Shown here: positions 7,055 through 14,131 of the stretch, one piece after another | How the letters are laid out: every line of letters begins with the position of its first letter | Numbering within the stretch: the stretch's first letter is position 1 | Assembly: GCA_041557595.1 (NCBI GenBank) | Contig: JBFFGE010000073.1 | Coordinates: forward strand, 1 to 20,823 | Source of the DNA: JAOTYV01 sp041557595 | GTDB lineage: Bacteria > Pseudomonadota > Alphaproteobacteria > UBA8366 | Direction: 5' to 3' | Length of the DNA: 20,823 nt | Made by a program: the position numbers and the translations under genes | The notes under the pieces: generated by a model | The model's database searches: none | What the model saw: only the letters and a program-made list of their open reading frames with translations | What the model was told of the DNA's origin: nothing

Positions 7055-8074
7055 TCAATACGGTTCCTCGATACGGCGCGCCAAATCCTCGATATTGTCC
7101 GGCGGCCAATTGGTCACCTCCATCCCGAGATGGAGCCCCATCTGGGACAGGACTTCCTTAATCTCATTCAAGGATTTACGGCCGAAATTCGGTGTCCGCA
7201 GCATTTCCGCCTCGGATTTCTGCACCAAATCGCCGATATAGACGATGTTGTCGTTCTTCAGGCAATTGGCCGATCGCACCGACAATTCCAACTCGTCGAC
7301 CTTGCGCAAAAGGTTCTTGTTGAACGGCAAGTCCGACGCCGGCTCCTGCTCGACCCGGGCCTTTGGCTCTTCGAAATTGATGAACAGCTGCAATTGATCC
7401 TGAAGAATACGCGCCGCCAGCGCGACCGCATCTTCCGGCGTCACCGTTCCATTGGTCTCGACGGACATGGACAGCTTGTCATAATCGGTGACCTGCCCAA
7501 CGCGGGTATTCTCCACCTTGTAGGACACCTTGCGGACCGGGCTGTAGACCGAGTCGACCGGGATCAATCCGATCGGCGCATCATCGGGACGGTTCATTGA
7601 CGCGGCGACGTAGCCCTTGCCCGTATCGACCGTCAATTCCATGTTCAGGCTCGCACCCTTATCCAGCGTGCACAGCACGAGGTCCGGGTTCATCACCTCG
7701 ATGTCATGCCCGGTCTCGATCTGACCCGCGGTCACTTCGCCTGGCCCCTTGGCGGCCAGCGTCATGCGCTTCGGCCCCTCGCTGTGCATCCGCAGGGACA
7801 GCGCCTTGATGTTCAGGACGATATCCGTAACGTCCTCGCGAACGCCCTGGATCGATGAGAATTCGTGCAATACGCCGTCGATCTGGACGGAAGTCACCGC
7901 CGCCCCTTGAAGCGACGACAGCAGCACTCGCCGCAACGCATTCCCCAGCGTGAGACCGAAGCCTCGCTCCAGCGGTTCGGCGACAACGGTCGCGCCCCGC
8001 GAGGAATCCGTTCCGGGTTCGATATTAAGTTTGTTCGGCTTGATCAAAGCCTGCCAATTCTTCTGGATCACCAT
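7055..8074 (-). CDS. rpoA: RNA polymerase alpha subunit
   Basis: The 339-residue protein has the N-terminal dimerisation domain with the assembly motif ERGFGLTLGNALRRVLLSS (37-54). A linker follows, then the C-terminal domain that binds UP elements and activators, recognisable by LELSVRSANCLKNDNI and TPNFGRKSLNEIKEVL. I chose ATG 8074 (MVIQKNWQ) because GAGG lies 6 bases upstream. The reading frame continues upstream to 8110 without family similarity. It sits between rpsK and rplQ, without the rpsD gene that precedes rpoA in E. coli, and after a 92-bp gap that contains a hairpin. Confidence 0.98.
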   Translation of the reverse strand: MVIQKNWQALIKPNKLNIEPGTDSSRGATVVAEPLERGFGLTLGNALRRVLLSSLQGAAVTSVQIDGVLHEFSSIQGVREDVTDIVLNIKALSLRMHSEGPKRMTLAAKGPGEVTAGQIETGHDIEVMNPDLVLCTLDKGASLNMELTVDTGKGYVAASMNRPDDAPIGLIPVDSVYSPVRKVSYKVENTRVGQVTDYDKLSMSVETNGTVTPEDAVALAARILQDQLQLFINFEEPKARVEQEPASDLPFNKNLLRKVDELELSVRSANCLKNDNIVYIGDLVQKSEAEMLRTPNFGRKSLNEIKEVLSQMGLHLGMEVTNWPPDNIEDLARRIEEPY

Positions 8075-8099
8075 TGCGACCTCACTCTCTCGACTGATT

Positions 8100-8120
8100 G
8101 CGCCCGCCACATAGCGGCGC
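8100..8120 (-). other. Hairpin in the rpsK-rpoA gap
   Basis: The coding strand carries GCGCCGC-TATGTG-GCG(G)GCGC, a 7-bp G+C-rich stem with one bulged G, in the middle of the 92-bp gap. No T-tract follows, so it is not a classical terminator. The same gap has an A+T-rich patch (AATTATTTAG) but no convincing promoter. A role in RNA processing or in tuning rpoA translation is possible. Confidence 0.35.
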
Positions 8121-8166
8121 TTATAGAAATCGGACTAAATAATTGCGCGCTGAATTTCTCGACCCG

Positions 8167-8562
8167 CTAGACCCGGCGGCGTTTTGGCGGACGGCAGCCA
8201 TTATGGGGAATCGGCGTAACATCCTTGATCGACGTCACGGTAAACCCGACGGCCTGTAGCGCCCGCAAAGCCGATTCGCGCCCGGACCCCGGTCCCTTGA
8301 CGCAGACTTCGAGGGTCTTCATGCCGTGTTCCATCGCCTTGCGCCCGGCATCTTCGGCGGCCATCTGGGCCGCATACGGCGTCGATTTCCGGCTCCCCTT
8401 GAAGCCCATGCCACCCGCCGACGACCAGGCAATCGCGTTGCCTTGCGCGTCGGTGATCGTGATCATCGTATTGTTGAAGGTTGCGCTGACATGCGCGACG
8501 CCCGACGTGATATTTTTCCGTTCGCGCCGACGGACGCGCCCACCTGCTGGTGCCTTTGCCAT
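8167..8562 (-). CDS. rpsK: 30S ribosomal protein S11
   Basis: The 131-residue protein contains the family motifs VSATFNNTMITITDAQGN and GPGSGRESALRALQ, and ends DVTPIPHNGCRPPKRRRV, the typical basic S11 terminus. S11 sits on the 30S platform near the mRNA exit site. The ATG at 8562 lies 12 bp after the rpsM stop, so the two are co-transcribed. Length and both ends agree with the family, leaving little doubt. Confidence 0.98.
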   Translation of the reverse strand: MAKAPAGGRVRRRERKNITSGVAHVSATFNNTMITITDAQGNAIAWSSAGGMGFKGSRKSTPYAAQMAAEDAGRKAMEHGMKTLEVCVKGPGSGRESALRALQAVGFTVTSIKDVTPIPHNGCRPPKRRRV

Positions 8563-8574
8563 TCGTACCGCTCC

Positions 8575-8949
8575 TTAGACCGCTTTTTTCTTGCCGGCAA
8601 TCGGACGCGCAGGGCCCTTGCGGGTGCGCGCATTCGTATGGGTCCGCTGCCCATTCACCGGCAGCCCCTTGCGGTGCCGTAAACCGCGGTAACAACCAAG
8701 ATCCATCAGCCGCTTAATGTTCATCGCGACTTCTCTTCGCAAATCGCCTTCTACCGTATAATCCCGGTCGATGGCTTCGCGAATCGAGGTCACTTCATGC
8801 TCGCCCAACTCGGCAACCCGGCGTTCGGGCGGAATTTCGCATTTCTGGCAAATTTCCACCGCCTTCGATCGGCCGATACCGTGTATGTAGGTCAGCGCGA
8901 TTTCCACGCGCTTTTGCGTTGGGATATTCACGCCCGCTATGCGTGCCAC
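8575..8949 (-). CDS. rpsM: 30S ribosomal protein S13
   Basis: The 124-residue protein starts MARIAGVNIPTQKRVEIALT and ends with the basic TRKGPARPIAGKKKAV tail. A helix-hairpin-helix motif is visible at YIHGIGRSKA. S13 lies at the head of the 30S subunit and contacts P-site tRNA and the 50S bridge. The start is GTG at 8949, with AAGGAG at 8963-8958 spaced 8 bases away. It is the first gene after a strong promoter and a structured leader, so it heads the alpha block (rpsM-rpsK-rpoA-rplQ). An inverted-repeat arm ends three bases before its Shine-Dalgarno sequence, suggesting leader-based control. Confidence 0.98.
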   Translation of the reverse strand: MARIAGVNIPTQKRVEIALTYIHGIGRSKAVEICQKCEIPPERRVAELGEHEVTSIREAIDRDYTVEGDLRREVAMNIKRLMDLGCYRGLRHRKGLPVNGQRTHTNARTRKGPARPIAGKKKAV

Positions 8950-8957
8950 GGCATTAA

Positions 8958-9084
8958 CTCCTTGTTAAGACGTTCAGTTTTCTCACAAAAATACCGGCCC
9001 GCCACGTCTTCGGAGCCGCGATTGGTATTTGCTTCTGCTATTCCGGAACAACGAATGCCGGCCGCCAATAGTTTGGCGCCGGGG
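8958..9084 (-). promoter_or_regulatory. Structured 5' leader of the rpsM operon
   Basis: Two structures are visible in the 165-bp adk-rpsM gap. At 9082-9058 there is CCGG-CGCCAA-ACTA-TTGGCG-G-CCGG, a 10-bp stem with one bulged G, right at the predicted RNA 5' end. At 9010-9004 and 8973-8967 there are the exact inverse arms AAGACGT and ACGTCTT around a 30-base loop; the second arm ends three bases before the AAGGAG of rpsM. The layout resembles an autoregulatory ribosomal-protein leader, but the ligand is unknown. In E. coli the equivalent leader is bound by S4, whose gene rpsD is not in this block. Confidence 0.5.
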
Positions 9085-9090
9085 AGCCGG

Positions 9091-9118
9091 ATTATATGAA
9101 AAACCATCATACTGTCAA
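9091..9118 (-). promoter_or_regulatory. Consensus sigma-70-type promoter overlapping the adk stop
   Basis: The coding strand reads TTGACA (9118-9113), a 16-base spacer, then TATAAT (9096-9091). Both hexamers match the housekeeping consensus perfectly, which is unusual in alphaproteobacterial DNA of this composition. The TGA stop of adk (9117-9115) is part of the -35 box. Transcription would start near 9084, giving a leader of about 135 nt before rpsM. Confidence 0.8.
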
Positions 9119-9699
9119 TTCCCGCCGCCGACGATCTCATCGATGCGCGCCGCGACCGTATCAAAATCCGCCATGCCGTCCACCGATACCAACATTCCCC
9201 GATCGCTGTAGTACGGAAGGATAGGCATCGTCCGATCCCGATACACCGCCAGACGTTCTCGCAGCGTTTCCTCGGTGTCGTCCGCTCGCACCTGTCCGGT
9301 CGCCGCCAGCTCGCTCGCCCGTCCCAGAATTCTCTGGACCAGCGCCTCTTCCTTTACCTTGAGCTCGATCACATGATCCAGCTTCAATCCCTTTTCCGAG
9401 AGCATCGCATCGAGCGCCTCGGCCTGCGGGACGGTTCGCGGGAATCCATCCAGGATAAATCCGTTCGCACAATCCGGTTCGCTGATCCGCTCGGCGACAA
9501 TCTCAATGACCATCTCGTCCGGCACGAGATTCCCTTTATCCATGATCGCTTTCGCGCGCCGCCCGATTTCGCTTCCGGAGGCCGCCGCCTCCCGCAGGAT
9601 TTCTCCGGTCGACAGCGGCTGTATCCCATACTTATCCGCCAACCGCAGCGATTGGGTCCCCTTGCCCGCGCCGGGAGCGCCCAAAATTATCACATTCAC
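9115..9699 (-). CDS. adk: Adenylate kinase (short-LID form)
   Basis: The 194-residue enzyme interconverts ATP plus AMP and two ADP. The P-loop is GAPGAGKGT at 7-15 (Lys13) and the DGFPRT motif starts at Asp84. The LID is the short type: only GRASELAATGQVRADD separates the flanking segments, with no zinc-type Cys residues. The usual STGDMLR motif reads STGEILR here, replacing the common Asp33 with Glu. The ATG overlaps the secY stop by 4 bp (ATGA), and the secY-adk-rpsM order is typical. The last codon and stop lie within a strong promoter for the next genes. Confidence 0.97.
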   Translation of the reverse strand: MNVIILGAPGAGKGTQSLRLADKYGIQPLSTGEILREAAASGSEIGRRAKAIMDKGNLVPDEMVIEIVAERISEPDCANGFILDGFPRTVPQAEALDAMLSEKGLKLDHVIELKVKEEALVQRILGRASELAATGQVRADDTEETLRERLAVYRDRTMPILPYYSDRGMLVSVDGMADFDTVAARIDEIVGGGN

Positions 9700-11039
9700 C
9701 CGCGTCTCCCACGCAATTTGGAGCGCTTGATAAGACCTTCATATTGATGTGCCAGAAGATGCGAATGGACCTGTCCCACAGTATCCATGGTCACCGTCAC
9801 CACGATCAGCAGACTGGTGCCGCCGAAATAGAACGGGACGGCGAATTGGGAAATCAGCCATTCCGGGATGATACATATGATCGACAGATAGAAAGCGCCG
9901 ACAACCGTGAGCCGGGTCAGGACATGGTCCAGATAGTCCGCGGTGTTCTTACCGGGCCGGATGCCCGGAATGAAGCCGCCGTACTGCCGCAGATTCTCCG
10001 CCGTTTCCTGCGGATTAAAGACGATCGCCGTATAGAAAAACGCAAAGAACACGATCAGCGACACATAGATGATCAGGAAGAGCGGTTGCCCGCGGCCCAG
10101 CAGTGCGTTGATCGTATTGAGCCATTCCGGGCCTTGACCGCCGCTGAAATTGGTCACCGTCAGCGGCAACAACAGCAGCGAGCTGGCAAAAATCGGCGGA
10201 ATCACGCCCGAGGTATTGAGCTTCAGGGGCAGGTGCGAATTTTCGCCGCCGAACATCCGGTTGCCGACCTGGCGCTTGGGGTATTGCACAATAATGCGCC
10301 GTTGCGCGCGCTCCACGAACACGATGGTCATGACAACCGCCACCGACAAAACCAGAAAGCCGATGATTGCGATGGTCGACAGGGCGCCGGTCCGCCCCAA
10401 TTCCAGCGTACCCGCGAGAGCGGATGGCAGGGCAGCGACAATTCCGGCAAAAATGATCAGCGAAATGCCGTTGCCGACACCGCGTTGCGTCACCTGTTCG
10501 CCCAGCCACATCAGGAACACCGTGCCGCCGACCAGCGTGATGACAATCGAAATCCGGAAGAAAAACCCGGGATCCAATACCGCGCTTCCCTGCGAACCGC
10601 GCATCCCTTCCAGTCCGACCGCAAGACCATAGGCCTGGAATGCGGCAAGAAGCACCGTGCCGTACCGGGTGTATTGGTTGATCTTCTTGCGGCCCGCTTC
10701 GCCTTCCTTCTTGAGTTGCTCGAGCTTCGGCGAAACGGCCTGCATAAGCTGCATGATAATCGCGGCCGAAATATACGGCATGATATTGAGGGCAAAAATC
10801 GACATGCGGCTCAACGCGCCGCCCGCGAATACGTCCATCATGCCGATGATCCCACCCTGCTGTTGGGCAAAGATGTCTTGCATGATCGCGGAATCGATCC
10901 CGGGCAGCGGAATATAGGTGCCGAGCCGATAAATTATTAGCGCGCCCAGTGTGAACCAGATACGCTTTTTCAGCTCGGGCGCCTTCTTGAAGGCGCCTAG
11001 GTTGAAATTCGCGGCAAGTTGTTCGGCAGCAGAAGCCAT
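9696..11039 (-). CDS. secY: Protein translocase subunit SecY
   Basis: The 447-residue protein is the channel of the SecYEG translocon. Ten transmembrane helices are apparent; the first lies near residues 27-45 and the plug region follows around GIDSAIMQDIF. Family landmarks include RMSIFALNIMPYISAAIIMQ, GEQVTQRGVGNGISLIIFAG and the cytosolic loop FNPQETAENLRQYGGFIPGI that meets SecA and the ribosome. It begins 38 bp after rplO and overlaps adk by 4 bp. Length and order are normal for Alphaproteobacteria. Confidence 0.98.
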   Translation of the reverse strand: MASAAEQLAANFNLGAFKKAPELKKRIWFTLGALIIYRLGTYIPLPGIDSAIMQDIFAQQQGGIIGMMDVFAGGALSRMSIFALNIMPYISAAIIMQLMQAVSPKLEQLKKEGEAGRKKINQYTRYGTVLLAAFQAYGLAVGLEGMRGSQGSAVLDPGFFFRISIVITLVGGTVFLMWLGEQVTQRGVGNGISLIIFAGIVAALPSALAGTLELGRTGALSTIAIIGFLVLSVAVVMTIVFVERAQRRIIVQYPKRQVGNRMFGGENSHLPLKLNTSGVIPPIFASSLLLLPLTVTNFSGGQGPEWLNTINALLGRGQPLFLIIYVSLIVFFAFFYTAIVFNPQETAENLRQYGGFIPGIRPGKNTADYLDHVLTRLTVVGAFYLSIICIIPEWLISQFAVPFYFGGTSLLIVVTVTMDTVGQVHSHLLAHQYEGLIKRSKLRGRRG

Positions 11040-11077
11040 TATGCGTTATCCCTTCGCGCGGGCCATCCGGCCAGCAC

Positions 11078-11638
11078 TTAGCCGGCCGAACCGTTGTCGT
11101 CGTCGCCTTTCCCCCCGGCCTCGTCTTCCTTGTCTGCCGCTTCGTTCTTGGCTGCCGTTTTGACCGGCTTTGCGACTTTCGGCGCGGCGACCACGACCTT
11201 GCCGCCCGCCTTTTCGATTGCAGCGATCGCAGCCTTGGAAGCGCCCGCGACCTCTATCGTCAAATTGGCCTTAAGCTCGCCTTTTGCAAGGAGCTTTACC
11301 CCGTCCAGCTTCCGGCGAATGATGCCCGCCGCCAGCAGAACGTCGCCATCGATCGGTTTCGCGGCATCCAATTTCTTGGCGTCGACGGCATCCTGCAACC
11401 GGCCGATATTCACGGCGACGAAGTTCTTGCGGAAGATATTGGTAAAGCCCCGTTTCGGAACACGGCGGTAGAGCGGCATCTGGCCGCCTTCAAACCCCTT
11501 GATCGAAACGCCGGAGCGCGATTTCTGACCCTTATGGCCACGTCCCGCCGTTCCGCCGACACCCGACCCGGTGCCCCGGCCAACCCGCTTACGCGCCTTG
11601 TGCGCACCAGCGTTGTCCGACAGCTCGTTCAATCTCAT
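11078..11638 (-). CDS. rplO: 50S ribosomal protein L15
   Basis: The 186-residue protein starts MRLNELSDNAGAHKARKRVG and contains the Gly-rich GRGTGSGVGGTAGRGHKGQ segment and FEGGQMPLYRRVPKRGF, all diagnostic of L15, a 23S rRNA-binding assembly protein. The core ends around residue 153 (IEKAGGKVVVAAP). The last 33 residues form a low-complexity tail that is first Lys/Ala-rich and then acidic (KEDEAGGKGDDDNGSAG), making it longer than the usual 145-160 residues. Its Shine-Dalgarno AGGA at 11651-11648 may pair with TCCT at 11643-11640. Confidence 0.98.
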   Translation of the reverse strand: MRLNELSDNAGAHKARKRVGRGTGSGVGGTAGRGHKGQKSRSGVSIKGFEGGQMPLYRRVPKRGFTNIFRKNFVAVNIGRLQDAVDAKKLDAAKPIDGDVLLAAGIIRRKLDGVKLLAKGELKANLTIEVAGASKAAIAAIEKAGGKVVVAAPKVAKPVKTAAKNEAADKEDEAGGKGDDDNGSAG

Positions 11639-11650
11639 CAGGAATAATCC

Positions 11651-11668
11651 TTATACATCATAGTATAA
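11651..11668 (-). repeat. Inverted repeat in the rpmD-rplO gap
   Basis: TTATAC-TATGAT-GTATAA on the coding strand is an exact 6-bp inverted repeat with a 6-base loop, filling the middle of a notably A+T-rich 40-bp gap. Immediately downstream AGGA-TTAT-TCCT could fold over the rplO ribosome binding site. No adjacent T-tract is present, so termination is unlikely. Confidence 0.35.
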
Positions 11669-11678
11669 CAGGGATATC

Positions 11679-11870
11679 TCAACCTTCGCCTTCAACTCGA
11701 ACGAGATGGCTGACCTTCGCGATCATGCCACGAACCGACGGCGTATCTTCCAACTCACGCGTCCGGTGCATCTTGTTCAGTCCGAGCCCCACCAGCGTCG
11801 CCCGCTGGTCTTTCGGCCGGCGGATCGGACTTCCGATCTGGGTCACCCGTACGGTCTTCTTTTCAGGCAT
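11679..11870 (-). CDS. rpmD: 50S ribosomal protein L30
   Basis: The 63-residue protein is a typical short bacterial L30: KKTVRVTQIGSPIRRPKDQR, then TLVGLGLNKMHRTRELEDTP and a C-terminal IAKVSHLVRVEGEG. The ATG at 11870 starts inside the rpsE coding region, overlapping its last 8 bases, so translation is likely coupled. The frame is open further upstream but without L30 similarity. It occupies the standard rpsE-rpmD-rplO position. Confidence 0.97.
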   Translation of the reverse strand: MPEKKTVRVTQIGSPIRRPKDQRATLVGLGLNKMHRTRELEDTPSVRGMIAKVSHLVRVEGEG

Positions 11871-12444
11871 TCGTCTGTTCCTTGGTGCCGGTATCTTCAC
11901 GTCTGCCGACAATTTCGCCGACCTTCTTGCCACGGCGGCCCGCAACCTGCCGCGGCGAATCGCACCGTGACAGCGCCTGAAACGTCGCCTTGATCATGTT
12001 GTGCGAATTGGACGTTCCGATCGATTTGGCCACCACATCCTGAACACCGAGCGCCTCGAAGACCGCGCGCATCGGACCGCCGGCGATGACGCCGGTACCA
12101 GGCGGTGCATTACGCAGAACCACCCGCCCGGCGCCGTACCGACCGGTGACGTCGTGGTGCAGGGTCCGGCCTTCACGCAGCGGAATTCTGATCAACGATT
12201 TACGCGCGTGTTCGGTCGCCTTGCGAATAGCCTCGGGAACCTCGCGCGCCTTGCCCAGCCCGTAGCCCACGCGTCCCTTGCCGTCGCCCACGATCATGAC
12301 GGCGGAAAATCCGAAGCGCCGGCCGCCCTTGACGACCTTGGCGACGCGATTGATGCCAACCAGCTTCTCGATAAATTCCTGCGCTTCCGACCGATCGTCT
12401 CTCGGACCGCGCCCGCGGCCGCGCCCTTGGGGTGCCTGTGCCAT
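11863..12444 (-). CDS. rpsE: 30S ribosomal protein S5
   Basis: The 193-residue protein has the N-terminal double-stranded-RNA-binding-like domain (EFIEKLVGINRVAKVVKGGR onward, then FSAVMIVGDGKGRVGYGLGK). Its C-terminal domain carries PPGTGVIAGGPMRAVFEALG. S5 lies at the mRNA entry tunnel and influences decoding fidelity. The N-terminus (MAQAPQGRGRGRGPRDDR) is Arg/Gly-rich and longer than in E. coli, as is common in Alphaproteobacteria. It starts 17 bp after rplR and overlaps rpmD by 8 bp. Confidence 0.98.
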   Translation of the reverse strand: MAQAPQGRGRGRGPRDDRSEAQEFIEKLVGINRVAKVVKGGRRFGFSAVMIVGDGKGRVGYGLGKAREVPEAIRKATEHARKSLIRIPLREGRTLHHDVTGRYGAGRVVLRNAPPGTGVIAGGPMRAVFEALGVQDVVAKSIGTSNSHNMIKATFQALSRCDSPRQVAGRRGKKVGEIVGRREDTGTKEQTNA

Positions 12445-12461
12445 TATGTCTTCGTTCCTTT

Positions 12462-12824
12462 CTAGAACCGCAATCCGGCTTCGCGGGCCGCTTCCGCAAG
12501 CGCCTTGACGCGGCCGTGATAATTGTAGCCGCCGCGGTCGAACACGACCTCGGAGACGCCGGCTTTACCGGCGCGTTCCGCAACCAACTTGCCGATCACG
12601 CTGGCCGCATCGACGTCGGCGCTATTCTTCAATTTTCCGCGCATCTCGGCCTCCACCGTCGAGGCGGCGGCCAAGGTGCGACCGCCCAGATCGTCGATGA
12701 CCTGCGCATAGATGTGCTTGCTCGACCGGAAAATACAAAGACGCGGCCGCCCGTTCGCGCGCGCACGGAGGTTGTACCGGTTTCGCCGTGTACGGCGGTT
12801 GAAAAGATCTTTTGCCTTCGCCAT
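12462..12824 (-). CDS. rplR: 50S ribosomal protein L18
   Basis: The 120-residue protein starts MAKAKDLFNRRTRRNRYNLR and contains RPRLCIFRSSKHIYAQVIDD and VVFDRGGYNYHGRVKALAEA, with the usual GLRF terminus. L18 carries 5S rRNA into the central protuberance together with L5. It starts 11 bp after rplF, in the standard rplF-rplR-rpsE order. Nothing is unusual in length or motifs. Confidence 0.98.
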   Translation of the reverse strand: MAKAKDLFNRRTRRNRYNLRARANGRPRLCIFRSSKHIYAQVIDDLGGRTLAAASTVEAEMRGKLKNSADVDAASVIGKLVAERAGKAGVSEVVFDRGGYNYHGRVKALAEAAREAGLRF

Positions 12825-12835
12825 TACCGTCGTCC

Positions 12836-13378
12836 TTACTTCTTCTTACCTTCCTTGCGGAGGATAAATTCACCGGCATAGCGGATACCCTTGCCCTTGA
12901 AGGGTTCCGGTCCCCGGAAACTGCGAATTTTGCTCGCCACTTCACCGACCAGCTGCCGATCCGAACCGCTTACGGCGATGACCGAGGATTGGCGATCGCC
13001 TTCGAGCGCAATCTGGATGCCTTCGGGAATATCGAACACGATATCGTGGCTGTATCCCAACTGAAGGTTCAGCTTTTTACCCTGCAACTGCGCCCGATAC
13101 CCAACGCCGGTAATATTCAGCCGCTTGGTAAATCCCTCGGAAACGCCGACAACAGCATTGCTGACCAGGCTGCGCACAGTGCCCCACATGGCCCGCGCGC
13201 GCTTGCTCGGACCGGTCGGGTTGACCAACACGGTGCCATCCTTCATTTCGACCGACACATCGTCGGTGAATGGAACTTTCAGCTCGCCCAACTTACCCTT
13301 TGCCGTCAGTAGATTGTTGACGACCGACACATCGACGCCATCTGGAACGGAAACCGGGTTACTACCGACTCGCGACAT
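12836..13378 (-). CDS. rplF: 50S ribosomal protein L6
   Basis: The 180-residue protein begins MSRVGSNPVSVPDGVDVSV and shows two tandem L6 folds. The C-terminal copy bears the signature RSFRGPEPFKGKGIRYAGE. L6 contacts helix 97 and the sarcin-ricin loop region near the factor-binding site. It ends in a Lys-rich tail (LRKEGKKK), lies 9 bp after rpsH and 11 bp before rplR, and has the normal length. Confidence 0.98.
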   Translation of the reverse strand: MSRVGSNPVSVPDGVDVSVVNNLLTAKGKLGELKVPFTDDVSVEMKDGTVLVNPTGPSKRARAMWGTVRSLVSNAVVGVSEGFTKRLNITGVGYRAQLQGKKLNLQLGYSHDIVFDIPEGIQIALEGDRQSSVIAVSGSDRQLVGEVASKIRSFRGPEPFKGKGIRYAGEFILRKEGKKK

Positions 13379-13387
13379 CGAGCCCTC

Positions 13388-13786
13388 CTAAAAGACTTTG
13401 CACAGCACTTCGCCGCCCACATTCGCCTCGCGCGCTTCGGCGTCCGACATCACGCCGCGCGGCGTAGACAGGATGGATATACCGAGACCGTTATACACCC
13501 GCGGCAGATCCTTGATCTTGAAATACACGCGTTGACCGGGTGTTGAGACCCGGCTGATTTCCTTGATCACGGGTTCGCCTTCGGCATATTTCAGCTCGAT
13601 GGTTAACTCCTGAATTCCGGTCCGCAGCTCAGACCAACTGTATCCGCGGATAAAACCCTCACGCTCCAGAACGCCAAGAACATTGGCGCGAAAACTCGAC
13701 GCCGGACAACTGACGGTGTTCTTACCGACGCGCTGGCCGTTCCGAATTCTCGTGAGCATATCGCCCAGAGGATCGCTCATCGACAT
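13388..13786 (-). CDS. rpsH: 30S ribosomal protein S8
   Basis: The 132-residue protein starts MSMSDPLGDMLTRIRNGQRV and ends GISILSTPRGVMSDAEARE followed by NVGGEVLCKVF, both diagnostic. S8 is a primary 16S rRNA binder of the central domain, and in E. coli it represses the spc operon by binding near rplE. I chose ATG 13786 because it gives exactly the family length and has AGGAGAG 8 bases upstream. The open frame extends to 13852 with no S8 similarity. It starts 13 bp after rpsN. I do not see an obvious copy of the S8 site before rplE. Confidence 0.98.
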   Translation of the reverse strand: MSMSDPLGDMLTRIRNGQRVGKNTVSCPASSFRANVLGVLEREGFIRGYSWSELRTGIQELTIELKYAEGEPVIKEISRVSTPGQRVYFKIKDLPRVYNGLGISILSTPRGVMSDAEAREANVGGEVLCKVF

Positions 13787-13799
13787 TACGACAACTCTC

Positions 13800-14105
13800 C
13801 TACCAACTTGCCTTGACCATGCCGGGAATTTGTCCCGACGACGCCAACTCACGCAACGCGATGCGTGACAGTTTGAATTTACGGTAATACGCGCGCGGCC
13901 GACCGGTTAACAGGCACCGGTTACGCGACCGATTCGGCGACGAATTCCGCGGGATTTCCGCCAACTTCAGACGCGCATTGAAGCGCTCCTCGGCCGGCAC
14001 GTTCGCATCATTGGCTATCGCCTTCAAACGCGCGCGTTTCGGGCCGAATTTCTTCGCTAACCGCTGCCGCCGCTTGTTTTTTTCGATAGCACTCTTTTTC
14101 GCCAT
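13800..14105 (-). CDS. rpsN: 30S ribosomal protein S14 (long, zinc-free type)
   Basis: The 101-residue protein starts MAKKSAIEKNKRRQRLAKKF and ends YYRKFKLSRIALRELASSG plus QIPGMVKASW. The zinc-ribbon Cys pairs of the short form are absent; only one Cys (RCLLTGRPRAYY) remains, so this is the zinc-independent C-minus type. S14 binds the 3' major domain of 16S rRNA in the 30S head. ATG 14105 gives the standard length; the frame is open further upstream but without similarity. It lies 26 bp after rplE and 13 bp before rpsH. Confidence 0.98.
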   Translation of the reverse strand: MAKKSAIEKNKRRQRLAKKFGPKRARLKAIANDANVPAEERFNARLKLAEIPRNSSPNRSRNRCLLTGRPRAYYRKFKLSRIALRELASSGQIPGMVKASW

Positions 14106-14131
14106 GTCTGCAATGCTCCTAAGACACGCAA

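Noticed and set aside
8937..9164. Small minus-strand frame across the adk-rpsM gap, considered as rpmJ or a leader peptide
   Set aside because: The translation lacks the L36 pattern (basic with Cys/His metal site), overlaps both neighbours and contains the promoter and leader structures.
9744..10940. Plus-strand open frame of 398 codons opposite secY
   Set aside because: Extremely rich in Arg, His, Asp and Gln, with no domain; this is the complement of hydrophobic SecY codons.
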